DNA from: Terriglobia bacterium
Lineage (GTDB): Bacteria > Acidobacteriota > UBA6911
Direction of reading: 5' to 3'
NCBI GenBank assembly: GCA_020072565.1
Contig: JAIQGI010000020.1
Span: forward strand, 62,001-126,000
Length of the DNA stretch: 64,000 nt
The notes under the pieces are model-generated. The model was not told the DNA's origin. It searched no databases and worked only from the letters and a program-made list of their open reading frames with translations. A program made the translations under genes and the position numbers. Position 1 is the stretch's first letter. Each line of letters opens with the position of its first letter. Shown here piece after piece: positions 49,714 to 58,748 of the stretch.

Positions 49714-50856
49714 CTAGATCTCGCGCAGCGCATCCACTGCCCGCTTGCGCGCGGCGTGCCAGGCGGGAATTCCCGCGGCCGCGACCCCGACGAAAATCCC
49801 GATCGCGGCGCAAAGCAGGACAGTCCCGTTTGTTACGTAGAAGCGTTGCACGAACCCTGCAGTGATCGACGATATCTTTACCCGGAGAAAGGCCACACGT
49901 GCGGCATAAGCGCCGATGAGCGCGCCGCCCAAAGCGAGGAGAGTCGACTCGCCGACGAGCAGCCACAGGATGTGGAGCTTTCTGAACCCCAGCGCCTTCA
50001 GGATGGCAATCTCGCGCACGCGCTCGCGGATTGACATCGCCATGGTGTTCGCGGCCACAAGCACGATCGTGAAGATCACCACCGTCGCAATCGTGGTGAT
50101 CAGAAGCCGGACATTGCCCACCTGGGAGAGAAAGGCAAGTACAAAGGCCTTTTCGGTCTCTGTCTTGGTCGGCGCGCTCGTGTTGCGGAACAGGCTGTCC
50201 ACCCCGTCCGCCACTGCCGGCACATCCGCTGCCGAGCGCGCGAGGATCGAATACATGACGGTGAACCCTCTGTCGTTCACCCCCTCATTAAAGTAGTCCC
50301 AGTGAAAGTACAGCGAACTGCCGCCGTCGTAGCCTCCGCCATAAATTCCACGGAGCGTCAACTCCGGGTCGAACTCAAAAAACGTGCCGAGCAAATGGAT
50401 CCTGTCGCCGATCTTCCAGCCGAACCGCTCGGCCAGGTTCTCACCGGCGATCGCCCCGGTCCGGTCCTCGAGGAAGGCCTGTTTCTGGCTCTCCGGCATG
50501 CGCATGTCAGCGTTGACGATAAAAAACTGATCGGCGCTGACGGCGAATTGGGGGAAGAAGTTTTTGGGATCTTTATAGACGCCGCCGAACCAGAGCGAGG
50601 CAATCACTGCCTTCACCCCGTCGACCTGGGCGATTTGGGCGCGATAGGCAATGGGCAGGATGTTGACGATGGAGACCCTGTGCCGGGTCACCAGGCGCAA
50701 CGCAGACTCCGGGGTGTCGGCTGAGCTCTGCAACTCTGTGAGTACCGTCCGCAGCGTTGCCACAAGAAACAGCGATGCCGCGATGCTGGTAATGGTGAGT
50801 ATCGTTCGCCGCCGGTTGCGAGCCAGATTTCTCAGAAGCAATTCGAGGAACTTCAT
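49714..50856 (-). CDS. MacB/FtsX-type ABC transporter permease C
   Basis: A 380-residue permease with TM1 (RRTILTITSIAASLFLVATL), a periplasmic MacB_PCD domain at 50-250, and three C-terminal helices (LLITTIATVVIFTIVLVAAN, LWLLVGESTLLALGGALIGA, VLLCAAIGIFVGVAAAG). It is strikingly similar to permease A of the same cluster (NRRRTIL, ESALRLxTRHRVS, FGGVYKDPKNFFPQF, NLAERFGWKxGDRIHL). It lies 90 nt after the ATPase. With the other genes it should export a small molecule or lipoprotein-type substrate. No HlyD-type adaptor is present. Confidence 0.88.
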   Translation of the reverse strand: MKFLELLLRNLARNRRRTILTITSIAASLFLVATLRTVLTELQSSADTPESALRLVTRHRVSIVNILPIAYRAQIAQVDGVKAVIASLWFGGVYKDPKNFFPQFAVSADQFFIVNADMRMPESQKQAFLEDRTGAIAGENLAERFGWKIGDRIHLLGTFFEFDPELTLRGIYGGGYDGGSSLYFHWDYFNEGVNDRGFTVMYSILARSAADVPAVADGVDSLFRNTSAPTKTETEKAFVLAFLSQVGNVRLLITTIATVVIFTIVLVAANTMAMSIRERVREIAILKALGFRKLHILWLLVGESTLLALGGALIGAYAARVAFLRVKISSITAGFVQRFYVTNGTVLLCAAIGIFVGVAAAGIPAWHAARKRAVDALREI

Positions 50857-50946
50857 CTGATTTCGCTCTGCGGAGGAAGCCGCAAATGGACGGTGAAACG
50901 GGGTGGTATCTGCAAAAGTCGAAATCTCACGGCGAGTTTTGACGTT

Positions 50947-51633
50947 TTATTCCTGCTTTTCCTCCAGGACGCCTTTGTCGAGATAGTGCCTGACCTTGGC
51001 GTAGGCAGCCGCGCGGGGGTCATGGGTCACCAACAGGATGGTCTTGTGGAACTGCTGGTTGAGACCATGCAGCACCTCCATCACCTCCACGGCCGACTCG
51101 GCGTCCAGGTCGCCCGTGGGCTCGTCGGCCAGGATGAACGTAGGATCCGTCACAATGGCGCGCGCCATGGCGACGCGCTGTTCCTGTCCCCCGGAGAGCT
51201 GGCGCGGAAAGTGGTCGGCACGGTCTGTCAGGCCGACCAGCTTGAGCGCAGTCGTGACATGCTCGCGCCGTTCCCGGCGGTTCAGCGAGGTGAGCAGCAA
51301 GGGCAGTTCCACGTTGCCGAAGGCCGTCAGGACGGGGATCAGGTTGAAATGCTGGAAGACGAATCCGACATGATGGTTGCGCCAGGTGGCAAGCTGGTCC
51401 TCGGTCATGGAGAGCAGGTCGGCATCGAGCACATGCAGTTCTCCGCCTGTCGGCCGGTCGATCCCGGCAACGATGTTGAGAAGTGTGCTTTTCCCCGATC
51501 CCGATGGCCCCATGAGGCTGATGAAATCGCCTTCATACACTTCGAGATTGATGTTGCGCAACACCGGGATTTCCACGCTGTCCCGCCTGAATGTCTTGCT
51601 CAGACCCGTCATCTCGATCAGCGGTTCGGCCAT
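50947..51633 (-). CDS. ABC transporter ATPase (MacB/LolD type)
   Basis: A 228-residue nucleotide-binding subunit. Walker A is [16 protein letters not shown], the signature is [15 protein letters not shown] and Walker B is [12 protein letters not shown], with a Q-loop in [34 protein letters not shown] is typical of the LolD/MacB family that powers mechanotransmission-type export. The ATG at 51633 has AGAGG 9 nt before it; the ATG at 51642 has none. It sits between permeases B and C and probably serves all three. Confidence 0.93.
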   Translation of the reverse strand: MAEPLIEMTGLSKTFRRDSVEIPVLRNINLEVYEGDFISLMGPSGSGKSTLLNIVAGIDRPTGGELHVLDADLLSMTEDQLATWRNHHVGFVFQHFNLIPVLTAFGNVELPLLLTSLNRRERREHVTTALKLVGLTDRADHFPRQLSGGQEQRVAMARAIVTDPTFILADEPTGDLDAESAVEVMEVLHGLNQQFHKTILLVTHDPRAAAYAKVRHYLDKGVLEEKQE

Positions 51634-51653
51634 GATCGTCATCCTCTCGACAG

Positions 51654-52811
51654 TTAATCCCTCAATAATTCAATGAGCCTGACACGGGCCGCGCGGCGCG
51701 CCGGAAGGTAGCCGCCCGTGATTCCGACTACGAGCGAGAACACCAGTCCGCGCAGGAGAATCTCCGGCGTGAGCTTGAAGTGAAAAAGCACCTCGCTGAA
51801 GGTTTCGAAATTCGCGGTCGCCGCAGAAATGCCATGCATCGGCAGAGCGAGCAGACAACCGAGGAGGCCCCCCAACAATCCGAGCAGCATCGATTCGAGC
51901 AGGAAAGATGCCAGGATGTTTCTTCTCCGGAAGCCGATCGCTCGCAGGGTGGCAATCTCGCGCGAGCGCGACATAACCGAGCCGTACATCATGTTCATGG
52001 CGGCGAAGCATGCGCCGACGCCCATGATGACGGCGATGAAGTTGCCGAGCATTTTGATCCCGACGGCAGTCGACGCCTGATCTGCGAAGTACTGCTTCTG
52101 CGGGATCGCCTGCAGATTGATTCTCTGGTCGTCGGCAATGCGCTTGCGAATCAGCTCCGCCGCAGATTGGCTTTCCACGCGCAAGAGTATGGAGGAATAG
52201 ATCGGGCGGTCCCAATCCTGGGCCACGGCACCGTAATCCGCCCACACCTCGGAGTCATAAGCGGTTCCACCGGTATCGAACAGGCCCACGACCGCCCAGT
52301 CGCTGCGCCCGAAGCGAACCGTCGCGCCCGGCGTCAGGTTCTGGAAGCGCCGCGACAGTGAACGGCTCGCAACCACCTCGCGCAGTCCGCTCCGGAACAT
52401 CCGTCCCTCCACGATCTTCGCCTCAGGCCGCAGCGTCAACACCTGTTCGGAAGTGCCCCGCAGGATGATGTTCGAGCTTTCGCCTCCCATGCGCGTATGG
52501 TTGACGTTGACGACGATCTCCCCGATGGCGAGGGGTCCCTGGCCCGTCCCCTGTGCGATTCCCGGGAGGAAACGGACAACCTGGAACAGGTCGCGGCCGA
52601 AGTAGCTGTTGGTTTCGTTGAGCGATCCCTGGCGGATCACGATCAACTGATCGTCATGACCGGTCTCGACAAACGTTGATTCCAGGCCGGCGACGAGTGC
52701 CGTCATGGTAATAAATATCGATACCGTGAGACCAATGCCGAAAACAGTCATGACGGTGCCCGTACGCCGGGCCCAGAGACTGCCTATGTTGTATCGAAGC
52801 GGAATTTTCAA
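51654..52811 (-). CDS. MacB/FtsX-type ABC transporter permease B
   Basis: A 385-residue permease with TM1 (RTGTVMTVFGIGLTVSIFIT), a MacB_PCD domain and three C-terminal helices including GNFIAVIMGVGACFAAMNMM and LLESMLLGLLGGLLGCLLAL. The sequence differs clearly from permeases A and C, so the functional pore is probably a heterodimer of B with A or C. I choose the TTG at 52811, which has GGAG 8 nt upstream; the longer frame overlaps permease A. It is followed 20 nt later by the ATPase. Confidence 0.87.
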   Translation of the reverse strand: MKIPLRYNIGSLWARRTGTVMTVFGIGLTVSIFITMTALVAGLESTFVETGHDDQLIVIRQGSLNETNSYFGRDLFQVVRFLPGIAQGTGQGPLAIGEIVVNVNHTRMGGESSNIILRGTSEQVLTLRPEAKIVEGRMFRSGLREVVASRSLSRRFQNLTPGATVRFGRSDWAVVGLFDTGGTAYDSEVWADYGAVAQDWDRPIYSSILLRVESQSAAELIRKRIADDQRINLQAIPQKQYFADQASTAVGIKMLGNFIAVIMGVGACFAAMNMMYGSVMSRSREIATLRAIGFRRRNILASFLLESMLLGLLGGLLGCLLALPMHGISAATANFETFSEVLFHFKLTPEILLRGLVFSLVVGITGGYLPARRAARVRLIELLRD

Positions 52812-52842
52812 TTCATCTGCTCCAGTCCGGCGCCGGGAGCCG

Positions 52843-54003
52843 TCAATCGACTCTGCGCAGCGCATCCACGACCTGCCTGCGCGCGGCCTGCCACGCGGGG
52901 ACGCCCGCAGCCACCACTCCCACAAACAGCCCGATGGCAGCGCATAACGCCACGGTGCCCATGGTCACGTTGAATCGCTGCACGAAGCCGGCCGTAAAGG
53001 ACGAAATCTTGAACCGCGAAAAGAGCGCTTTTGCACCCAGAGAGCCGATCAGCGCTCCCATCATCGCGAGCAATGTGGACTCGCCGATCAGAAGAGAAAG
53101 GACATGAGCTTTCTTGAAACCAAGCGCTTTCAAAATGCCGATCTCCCGGATCCGTTCACGGATCGACATCGCCATCGTGTTGGATGCGACCAGTACAATC
53201 GTGAAGATCACCACCGATGAGATCGCAGTGATCAAGAACCGGACATTCCCCATCATCGTCAGGAAGCCGAGCACGAATGCCTTCTCACTCTCGGTCTTTG
53301 TGGGGGCAGTGCTGTTGTGAAAGAGTTCGTCCACCCGGCCGGCGACCGCAGCCACCTCGTCGGCCGAACGGACACGGATCGAAAACGTGCCGGTGAAGTC
53401 GGACCCTGCGAAGCCGCTTGCTTTCAGCCCTTCGTTGAAATATTCCCAGTGGAAAAACAGGCTGCTGCCGTCATCGGAGCCCGCCCTATAAATGGCGCGC
53501 ACCGTCAATTCCGGATCAAACTCGAACAAAGCCCCGGTCAGATGGATCCTATCGCCTGCTTTCCACCCGAAACGCTCCGCGAGATTGTCCCCCACCAAAG
53601 CGCCGGTTCGGTCAGCGAGAAAGGCTTCCTTCTCGCTTTCCGGCAGGACCATGTCTGCGTTGACGGCAAAGAACTGGTCGGTGTCGACAGAAAACTGCGG
53701 AAAGAAATTCTTGGGATCCTTGTAGACGCCGCCAAACCACATCTCCCCGACGACCGCTTCCACCCCCTCCACCTGCGCGATCTTGGCCCGATACGCGATA
53801 GGCAACATATTGGCCAGAGAAACCCGATGCCTCGTGATCAGACGAAGAGCCGACTCGGGAGTCGACGGCGGGCTCTCCAGTTCCGTCAGCACCGTCCGCA
53901 GAGTTGTGACCAGGAACAGGGATACGGCGATACTTGTCACGGTGAGAATGGTGCGCCGCCGGTTGCGCAGCAAATTCCTGAGGAGAAACTGCAAATATTT
54001 CAT
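52843..54003 (-). CDS. MacB/FtsX-type ABC transporter permease A
   Basis: A 386-residue permease starting MKYLQFLLRNLLRNRRRTIL, with the same architecture as permease C and high identity to it through most of the length (FGGVYKDPKNFFPQFSVD, GLVGDNLAERFGW-like, LGFKKAHVLSLLIGESTLLA). It is the first gene of the cluster; the next, permease B, starts 31 nt on. Duplication of one permease around a B/ATPase core is the simplest history. The start could be the ATG at 54003 or 54009. The strong promoter is not recognisable in the 112-nt gap to nrdJ. Confidence 0.87.
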   Translation of the reverse strand: MKYLQFLLRNLLRNRRRTILTVTSIAVSLFLVTTLRTVLTELESPPSTPESALRLITRHRVSLANMLPIAYRAKIAQVEGVEAVVGEMWFGGVYKDPKNFFPQFSVDTDQFFAVNADMVLPESEKEAFLADRTGALVGDNLAERFGWKAGDRIHLTGALFEFDPELTVRAIYRAGSDDGSSLFFHWEYFNEGLKASGFAGSDFTGTFSIRVRSADEVAAVAGRVDELFHNSTAPTKTESEKAFVLGFLTMMGNVRFLITAISSVVIFTIVLVASNTMAMSIRERIREIGILKALGFKKAHVLSLLIGESTLLAMMGALIGSLGAKALFSRFKISSFTAGFVQRFNVTMGTVALCAAIGLFVGVVAAGVPAWQAARRQVVDALRRVD

Positions 54004-54115
54004 CCGCATCCGCTTCGAAAGAGCAATAGTGTAACAGGGATGCAGCACAGAAGAAACACCGACGCAGGCCTCCGACATCCGGCCAGCTGCTGAAGGATCC
54101 GGTCGGAGGTCGGAT

Positions 54116-56866
54116 CTAGGAGCAGCCGCTGGTCTCGCCGCAGTTCATGCACTTGTAACAGGATCCGTTGCGCACCATGATGCTTCCGCATCCGGCGCAG
54201 GTCGGCGCGTCATCGAGGGCATACATGGATTTGAAGCCCTGCAGCGGATCGACGCTGTCGCCTGTCGGCGTGAGCGCGGGGACGGTCGCGGAAGCAACGT
54301 CGCGGACATGAACTCCCGTCTGAAGCTGCTCATCGCGGGGCAGGAACTTGGAAGCCAGCCACCGGAAGATGTAGTCCACGATCGATTTGGCGTAGGGGAC
54401 TTCCGGATTGCCTGTGTGCCCCGACGGCTCGAAGCGCACATGGGCGAACTTGTCGATGAGCACCCTGAGCGGGACTCCGTACTGGAGCGCAAGGGAGATT
54501 GCCGTTGCAAAGGAATCCATCAGTCCGGAGATGGTGCTTCCCTCCTTGGCCATCACCAGAAAGATCTCGCCCGGCTGCCCTTCGTCGTACATTCCCACCG
54601 TGATGTAGCCTTCGTGCCCCCCGATCGTGAACTTATGGGTTATGGCACGCCGTTCAGAGGGGAGCTTGCGGCGCACGGGCCGGAATGCCGGGGCCTCCGC
54701 GGGCTGGGTGGCGGTCTTGCCTTTGCCCGCAGTCAGAGGCTGAGTGTGCTTGGAGTTATCCCGGTAGATGGCGATTGCTTTCACCCCCATCTTCCACGCC
54801 TGCATGTAAGTTTCCATGATTTCCTCGACCGTGACGTGCTCGGGCACATTCACGGTCTTGGAGATGGCGCCGGAGATGAAGGGCTGCACCGCGCTCATCA
54901 TCTTGAGGTGACCCAGGTAGTGGATCGAGCGCGTGCCCCGCTGAGCCTTGAAGGCGCAGTCGAACACAGTGAGGTGCTCCGGCCGCACGAACGGTGCACC
55001 CTCGATCGTGCCGTTCTCGTCGATGAACCTGGTGATCGCTTCGACCTGATCTTTCGGATAGCCAAGCTTGGCCAGCGCCGTCGGCACCGTGTTGTTCACG
55101 ATCTTCATGACCCCGCCGCCAACCAGTTTCTTGAATTTCACCAGGGCGAGATCCGGCTCAACGCCGGTCGTGTCGCAGTCCATCATGAAGCCGATCGTGC
55201 CGGTGGGCGCGAGGACGGTGGCCTGGGCATTGCGATATCCATGAACCGTCCCCTCGAGAACCGCCAGATCCCAGGCCTCCTGCGCCGCCTGCATCAGATC
55301 CTTGGGCACGTGCTTGGGATTGACTTTTTGCAGAGCATTGCGATGCATACGCATGACCTCGAGGAAGGGATCCCGGTTGCCGGCATAACCCGGACAGGGG
55401 CCAAGCTTCGAGGCGATGCGCGCCGACTGAAGGTAAGCCTCTCCCGTCATTACGGCAGTAATCGCCGCCGCATAATCCCGCCCCTCCTCGCTGTCATAGG
55501 CCAGGCCGTTGTACATCAAAAGTGCGCCCAGATTTGCATAACCCATGCCCAGCGGCCGATATTCGTGACTGTTGACGGCGATTTTGTCAGTCGGATAACT
55601 GGCATTGTCGATAATGAACTCCTGGGCCGAGATCACGATGTCGACGGCCCGGCGAAAGCTCGCAGCATCGAAGTCCCCATTGCTGTCGACGAACTTCATG
55701 AGGTTGAAGGAAGCCAGATTGCAGGCAGAGTCATCCAGAAACATGTATTCGGAGCATGGATTGGAGGCGTTGATGCGCCCCGAGTTCTTACAAGTGTGCC
55801 ATTTGTTGATGGTAGTGTCGAACTGCATCCCCGGGTCGCCGCAGATGTGTGTCGACGCCGCGATCCTCTTCATCAGGTCACGAGCCTTGTATGTGTGAAT
55901 GACATCCCCCGTGCGCCGCTCTTTGGTCTCCCACACGCCATCCCGCTCCACCTCCTCCATGAACTCGTCCGTGACCCGCACACTGTTGTTGGCATTCTGG
56001 AAAAATATGCTGGAGTATGCTGCTCCGTCGACAGCTGCGTCATAACCCGCCTCGATCAGAACCCAGGCTTTTTTCTCCTCCTTGGCCTTGCATTCGATGA
56101 ATTCCTCGATGTCGGGGTGATCGATGTTGAGAATCACCATCTTGGCCGCCCGGCGCGTCTTGCCGCCGCTCTTGATCACGCCGGCGAAGGCGTCGAAACC
56201 CTTCATGAAGCTGACCGGACCGGAGGCAATCCCCCCGCTCGAAAGCCGTGCCCGCGAAGAGCGCAATGGAGACAGGTTGGTTCCCGTGCCTGATCCCCAC
56301 TTGAAGAGACGCCCCTCGGTGCGCGCCAGTTCCAGGATGGAGTCCATGGTATCTTCGACGGAATTGATGAAGCAGGCCGAGCACTGCGGCCTAGGCTCGA
56401 CACCGCAGTTGAACCAGACCGGAGAATTGAATGAGACATACTGGTTCAACAGGAGAAACGCAAGCTCGTCGCCGAATACGCCGGCCGCCGCTTCGGAAGC
56501 AAAATAGCCGCCTTTGACACCCCACTCGGTCATGGTACGGACGACCCGGCTCACCAGCTGGCGCACGCTGTTCTCGCGCTGCGGCGTGCCTACCTGCCCA
56601 TGGAAATACTTCGAGACCACAATGTTCGTGGCCGTCTGAGACCACGCTTTGGGGATCTCCACGTTTTCTTGCTGGAAAAGCACCTCGCCTTTTTCGTTCG
56701 AAATGGTAGCAGTCCTGCTCTCCCACTCGATTTCATCATAAGGAGACACACCCTTGCGCGTGAAATGACGAGGAAATTCGACACCGGTCGGGGCTTCCTT
56801 CCGCTCCTCTGCCGCATATCTCGCTGCGACACCTTGTTCCGAAGGCACTGCCCTGTTGCTTTCCAT
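54116..56866 (-). CDS. nrdJ: Adenosylcobalamin-dependent (class II) ribonucleotide reductase
   Basis: A 916-residue enzyme that makes deoxyribonucleotides without oxygen, using B12 to generate a thiyl radical. Motifs include FNSPVWFNCG, PQCSACFINSVEDT, FKWGSGTGTNLS, SGGKTRRAAKM, NPCSEYMFLDDSACNLASFN with the radical Cys, and APTGTIGFMMDCDTTGVEPD. The C-terminus bears a zinc-ribbon-like tail, CAGCGSIMVRNGSCYKCMNC. The ATG at 56866 has GGGAGG 5 nt before it; the frame continues upstream to 56992 without family match. Two NrdR boxes lie about 155-200 nt upstream. No cobalamin riboswitch was recognised in the leader. Confidence 0.94.
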   Translation of the reverse strand: MESNRAVPSEQGVAARYAAEERKEAPTGVEFPRHFTRKGVSPYDEIEWESRTATISNEKGEVLFQQENVEIPKAWSQTATNIVVSKYFHGQVGTPQRENSVRQLVSRVVRTMTEWGVKGGYFASEAAAGVFGDELAFLLLNQYVSFNSPVWFNCGVEPRPQCSACFINSVEDTMDSILELARTEGRLFKWGSGTGTNLSPLRSSRARLSSGGIASGPVSFMKGFDAFAGVIKSGGKTRRAAKMVILNIDHPDIEEFIECKAKEEKKAWVLIEAGYDAAVDGAAYSSIFFQNANNSVRVTDEFMEEVERDGVWETKERRTGDVIHTYKARDLMKRIAASTHICGDPGMQFDTTINKWHTCKNSGRINASNPCSEYMFLDDSACNLASFNLMKFVDSNGDFDAASFRRAVDIVISAQEFIIDNASYPTDKIAVNSHEYRPLGMGYANLGALLMYNGLAYDSEEGRDYAAAITAVMTGEAYLQSARIASKLGPCPGYAGNRDPFLEVMRMHRNALQKVNPKHVPKDLMQAAQEAWDLAVLEGTVHGYRNAQATVLAPTGTIGFMMDCDTTGVEPDLALVKFKKLVGGGVMKIVNNTVPTALAKLGYPKDQVEAITRFIDENGTIEGAPFVRPEHLTVFDCAFKAQRGTRSIHYLGHLKMMSAVQPFISGAISKTVNVPEHVTVEEIMETYMQAWKMGVKAIAIYRDNSKHTQPLTAGKGKTATQPAEAPAFRPVRRKLPSERRAITHKFTIGGHEGYITVGMYDEGQPGEIFLVMAKEGSTISGLMDSFATAISLALQYGVPLRVLIDKFAHVRFEPSGHTGNPEVPYAKSIVDYIFRWLASKFLPRDEQLQTGVHVRDVASATVPALTPTGDSVDPLQGFKSMYALDDAPTCAGCGSIMVRNGSCYKCMNCGETSGCS

Positions 56867-56981
56867 ACCTGCCTCCCAAATCGTATGAATCCGATTGCGC
56901 GTGTTCGAATGAAGGTGACAAGGATCACTGAAGCTCACTCCAGCAGCCCGCAACCCGCCGGATTGCCTGGAGGATTTCCCT

Positions 56982-57010
56982 CTTGTACACAATAGTCACG
57001 GCAGCGTCAA
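56982..57010 (-). promoter_or_regulatory. nrdJ sigma-70-like promoter
   Basis: On the minus strand TTGACG (57010-57005) and TACAAG (56987-56982) have the ideal 17-nt spacing and end about 115 nt before the nrdJ ATG. The NrdR boxes lie immediately upstream of this -35, where a repressor could block RNA polymerase. Confidence 0.5.
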
Positions 57011-57021
57011 TCAAAAACTCT

Positions 57022-57063
57022 CTATATATTGTACCTCAGCATGGGGCCCACCACAATATATAG
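57022..57063. promoter_or_regulatory. Paired NrdR boxes upstream of nrdJ
   Basis: Two copies of the NrdR core occur, CTATATATTG (57022-57031) and CAATATATAG (57054-57063). Both match the palindromic core of the NrdR consensus, acaCwAtATaTwGtgt, and start 32 bp apart, that is, three helical turns. Tandem boxes at this spacing are the hallmark of NrdR control of ribonucleotide reductases. They lie upstream of nrdJ. nrdR itself is not in the window. Confidence 0.82.
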
Positions 57064-57313
57064 CGCTCTCAACATTCCCCCAGCCGGCTCATTCTGCAGC
57101 ATTTGCGGTGAAAAAGAAGTTGAAATCAAAGCGGCCGGCAGCCCCTGCGGACCCTAAAAACTCCTCTTTGGCAGCGTCCATCAGAAAAGCCGGGGGTCAG
57201 ATGTCGGAGATCATGGTTCTGAGGGCGAATCTCGGGTGCAGCGAGTCTGTTTGACAATAGGCAGCGCCTCATCCAGAATGGCGACGGGTGCTGGCTTCCG
57301 CTACCGCTGGAAT

Positions 57314-58111
57314 ATGATTCGATATCTCGTTTTCGACATCGAGACCCGGGTTGACAAAGCGCTGGTCAAGCAGCTTTATGACCCGGAAGATGCCCTGACC
57401 CTGGATCAGGCTTACGACAAGGCTCGGGACCAGATTTTGGAACGGAGCGGCCAGCAGAGCGATTTCTTTCCCATTCCCTTCCACATTCCAATTGCCATCG
57501 CCACGCTCCAGGCCGACGAGAATTACCGGATTCGCTCTCTGGGCTGCCTGGGGATCGACCGCTTCACGGAAGCGGAGCTGATAGCGCGTTTCTGGCAGAT
57601 ATTCGACAATGCCGGAACGCTCGTAACCTTCAACGGCCGGGGCTTCGATCTGCCGGTTCTCGAGATCCAGGGATTGAAGCACGGGCTGTCATTGCCGCGC
57701 TATTTCGCAGCCGGGGAATCGAGACAGACTTATAGAGGCCGCTACAGCGAGGCGCATCACATGGACCTATGCGACTTCCTTTCGAATTTCGGCGCGGCTC
57801 AGCGTCGAGGTTCGCTGGATGTCCTCGCCCGTCTGATCGGGCTGCCCGGGAAATACATGATCGCCGGCGAGGATGTGGAATATTTGTTTCGCCAGGGGCG
57901 CCTGAAGGAGATCAACCAATACTGCATGACGGACGCGCTACAGACCTTCCTCCTTTTCCTGCGGGTGGAATTGCTGAGGGGCAAACTCAACGCCGAGAGC
58001 TACCAGACAGCGATCACAGCAGCACGCGAAGACCTTGTCCAGCGTGCCGCGGGCGCCGGCCCCGAGAACTTCCTGTCGGACTTCCTCCGGCGCTGGACTG
58101 AATCTCGATGA
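57314..58111 (+). CDS. Predicted PolB-like 3'-5' exonuclease
   Basis: The 265 residues form a DEDD/RNase H-fold nuclease. The three exonuclease motifs are visible: FDIETRVD (Exo I), TFNGRGFDLPVL (Exo II) and YCMTDALQTFLLFL (Exo III, of the DEDDy type with Tyr), with helical CLGIDRFTEAELIARFWQIF between. It belongs to the PF10108 group of PolB-like exonucleases with no polymerase domain. It could act in repair, RNA decay or CRISPR-independent defence; none is indicated here. The ATG at 57314 begins the conserved part (MIRYLVFDIET). It is convergent with the ACT-domain gene, 4 nt apart. Confidence 0.85.
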   Translation: MIRYLVFDIETRVDKALVKQLYDPEDALTLDQAYDKARDQILERSGQQSDFFPIPFHIPIAIATLQADENYRIRSLGCLGIDRFTEAELIARFWQIFDNAGTLVTFNGRGFDLPVLEIQGLKHGLSLPRYFAAGESRQTYRGRYSEAHHMDLCDFLSNFGAAQRRGSLDVLARLIGLPGKYMIAGEDVEYLFRQGRLKEINQYCMTDALQTFLLFLRVELLRGKLNAESYQTAITAAREDLVQRAAGAGPENFLSDFLRRWTESR

Positions 58112-58115
58112 TTTC

Positions 58116-58562
58116 CTACTCGTGGCAATTCTGAATGAGATGTCGCAGGAGGCGGACAGCGCGCGGAAGATCGGCCTTCTGTACCAGTATATGATCGCTT
58201 GAGAGAGTAGAGACCGGCAGCGCACTGATTTTCGAGTTCGCCAAGATGCTCCCAATAACCGACATGTAGCCAGGGACGACCATGGAAAGCTTGTGGTCAA
58301 ATCCGATCACCTTCATGGGAGCCGATACCGTGCGCCTGTCAAAAATGTTCTGCATCCGCAGCCACTTTCGGCGCGTCACGATCAGGCTGATCTCCTTCGG
58401 TTCTCTGATGAAAACCGCAAATCGAGTGGTTGCAGGGCGATACCATTCCCCAGGAATGGGTTTGATGTCCTGAGGCAGTCGTATTACCAGGTAGTCTTCG
58501 GGCAGCACCGTCAGCTTAGTGCGGACTAATAGCTTTTTCAGTTCAGCAGAGAGAACAGCCAT
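58116..58562 (-). CDS. ACT-domain protein (CASTOR-like)
   Basis: The 148 residues end in an ACT-like fold, VIGFDHKLSMVVPGYMSVIG through LVQKADLPRAVRLLRHLI, which in the ACT_7/CASTOR group binds amino acids; an N-terminal half with EYLVIRLPQD-like and EWYRPATTRFAVF strands probably forms a second ACT. It is likely a small metabolite sensor without an enzymatic partner in the window. The ATG at 58562 has GAGG 5 nt upstream. It is convergent with the exonuclease gene. Confidence 0.7.
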   Translation of the reverse strand: MAVLSAELKKLLVRTKLTVLPEDYLVIRLPQDIKPIPGEWYRPATTRFAVFIREPKEISLIVTRRKWLRMQNIFDRRTVSAPMKVIGFDHKLSMVVPGYMSVIGSILANSKISALPVSTLSSDHILVQKADLPRAVRLLRHLIQNCHE

Positions 58563-58748
58563 GGATGCCTCGTGCACTTGTGGGGAAAACAATAAAGCTT
58601 CGTCTCTATGTACCACAGTCTCAGACAGGGAACAAGTCGCAGAAATTCCGTGTCAGGAAACATAATCCCCAGGCTCGAGTCGCCAGGTTGACTAACGCGC
58701 CGCATGCGGTAGCCTTTCAGGCAGGGGTCATCTCAAGGAGTACCACCT

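Larger units (their letters stand above)
56867..57313. other. 447-nt divergent region between nrdJ and the exonuclease gene
   Basis: This gap holds the nrdJ promoter (TTGACG at 57005-57010 and TACAAG at 56982-56987 on the minus strand) and the paired NrdR boxes (57022-57063). The rest (57064-57313) shows no recognisable gene or riboswitch. Confidence 0.6.

Noticed and set aside
54308-56293. A 661-codon open frame antisense to nrdJ
   Set aside because: It exists only because high-GC coding DNA leaves antisense frames open; it has no ribosome site or family match, while nrdJ is fully supported.
56867-57240. Cobalamin riboswitch in the nrdJ leader
   Set aside because: No B12-box-like sequence was found on the minus strand; the region instead shows NrdR boxes.
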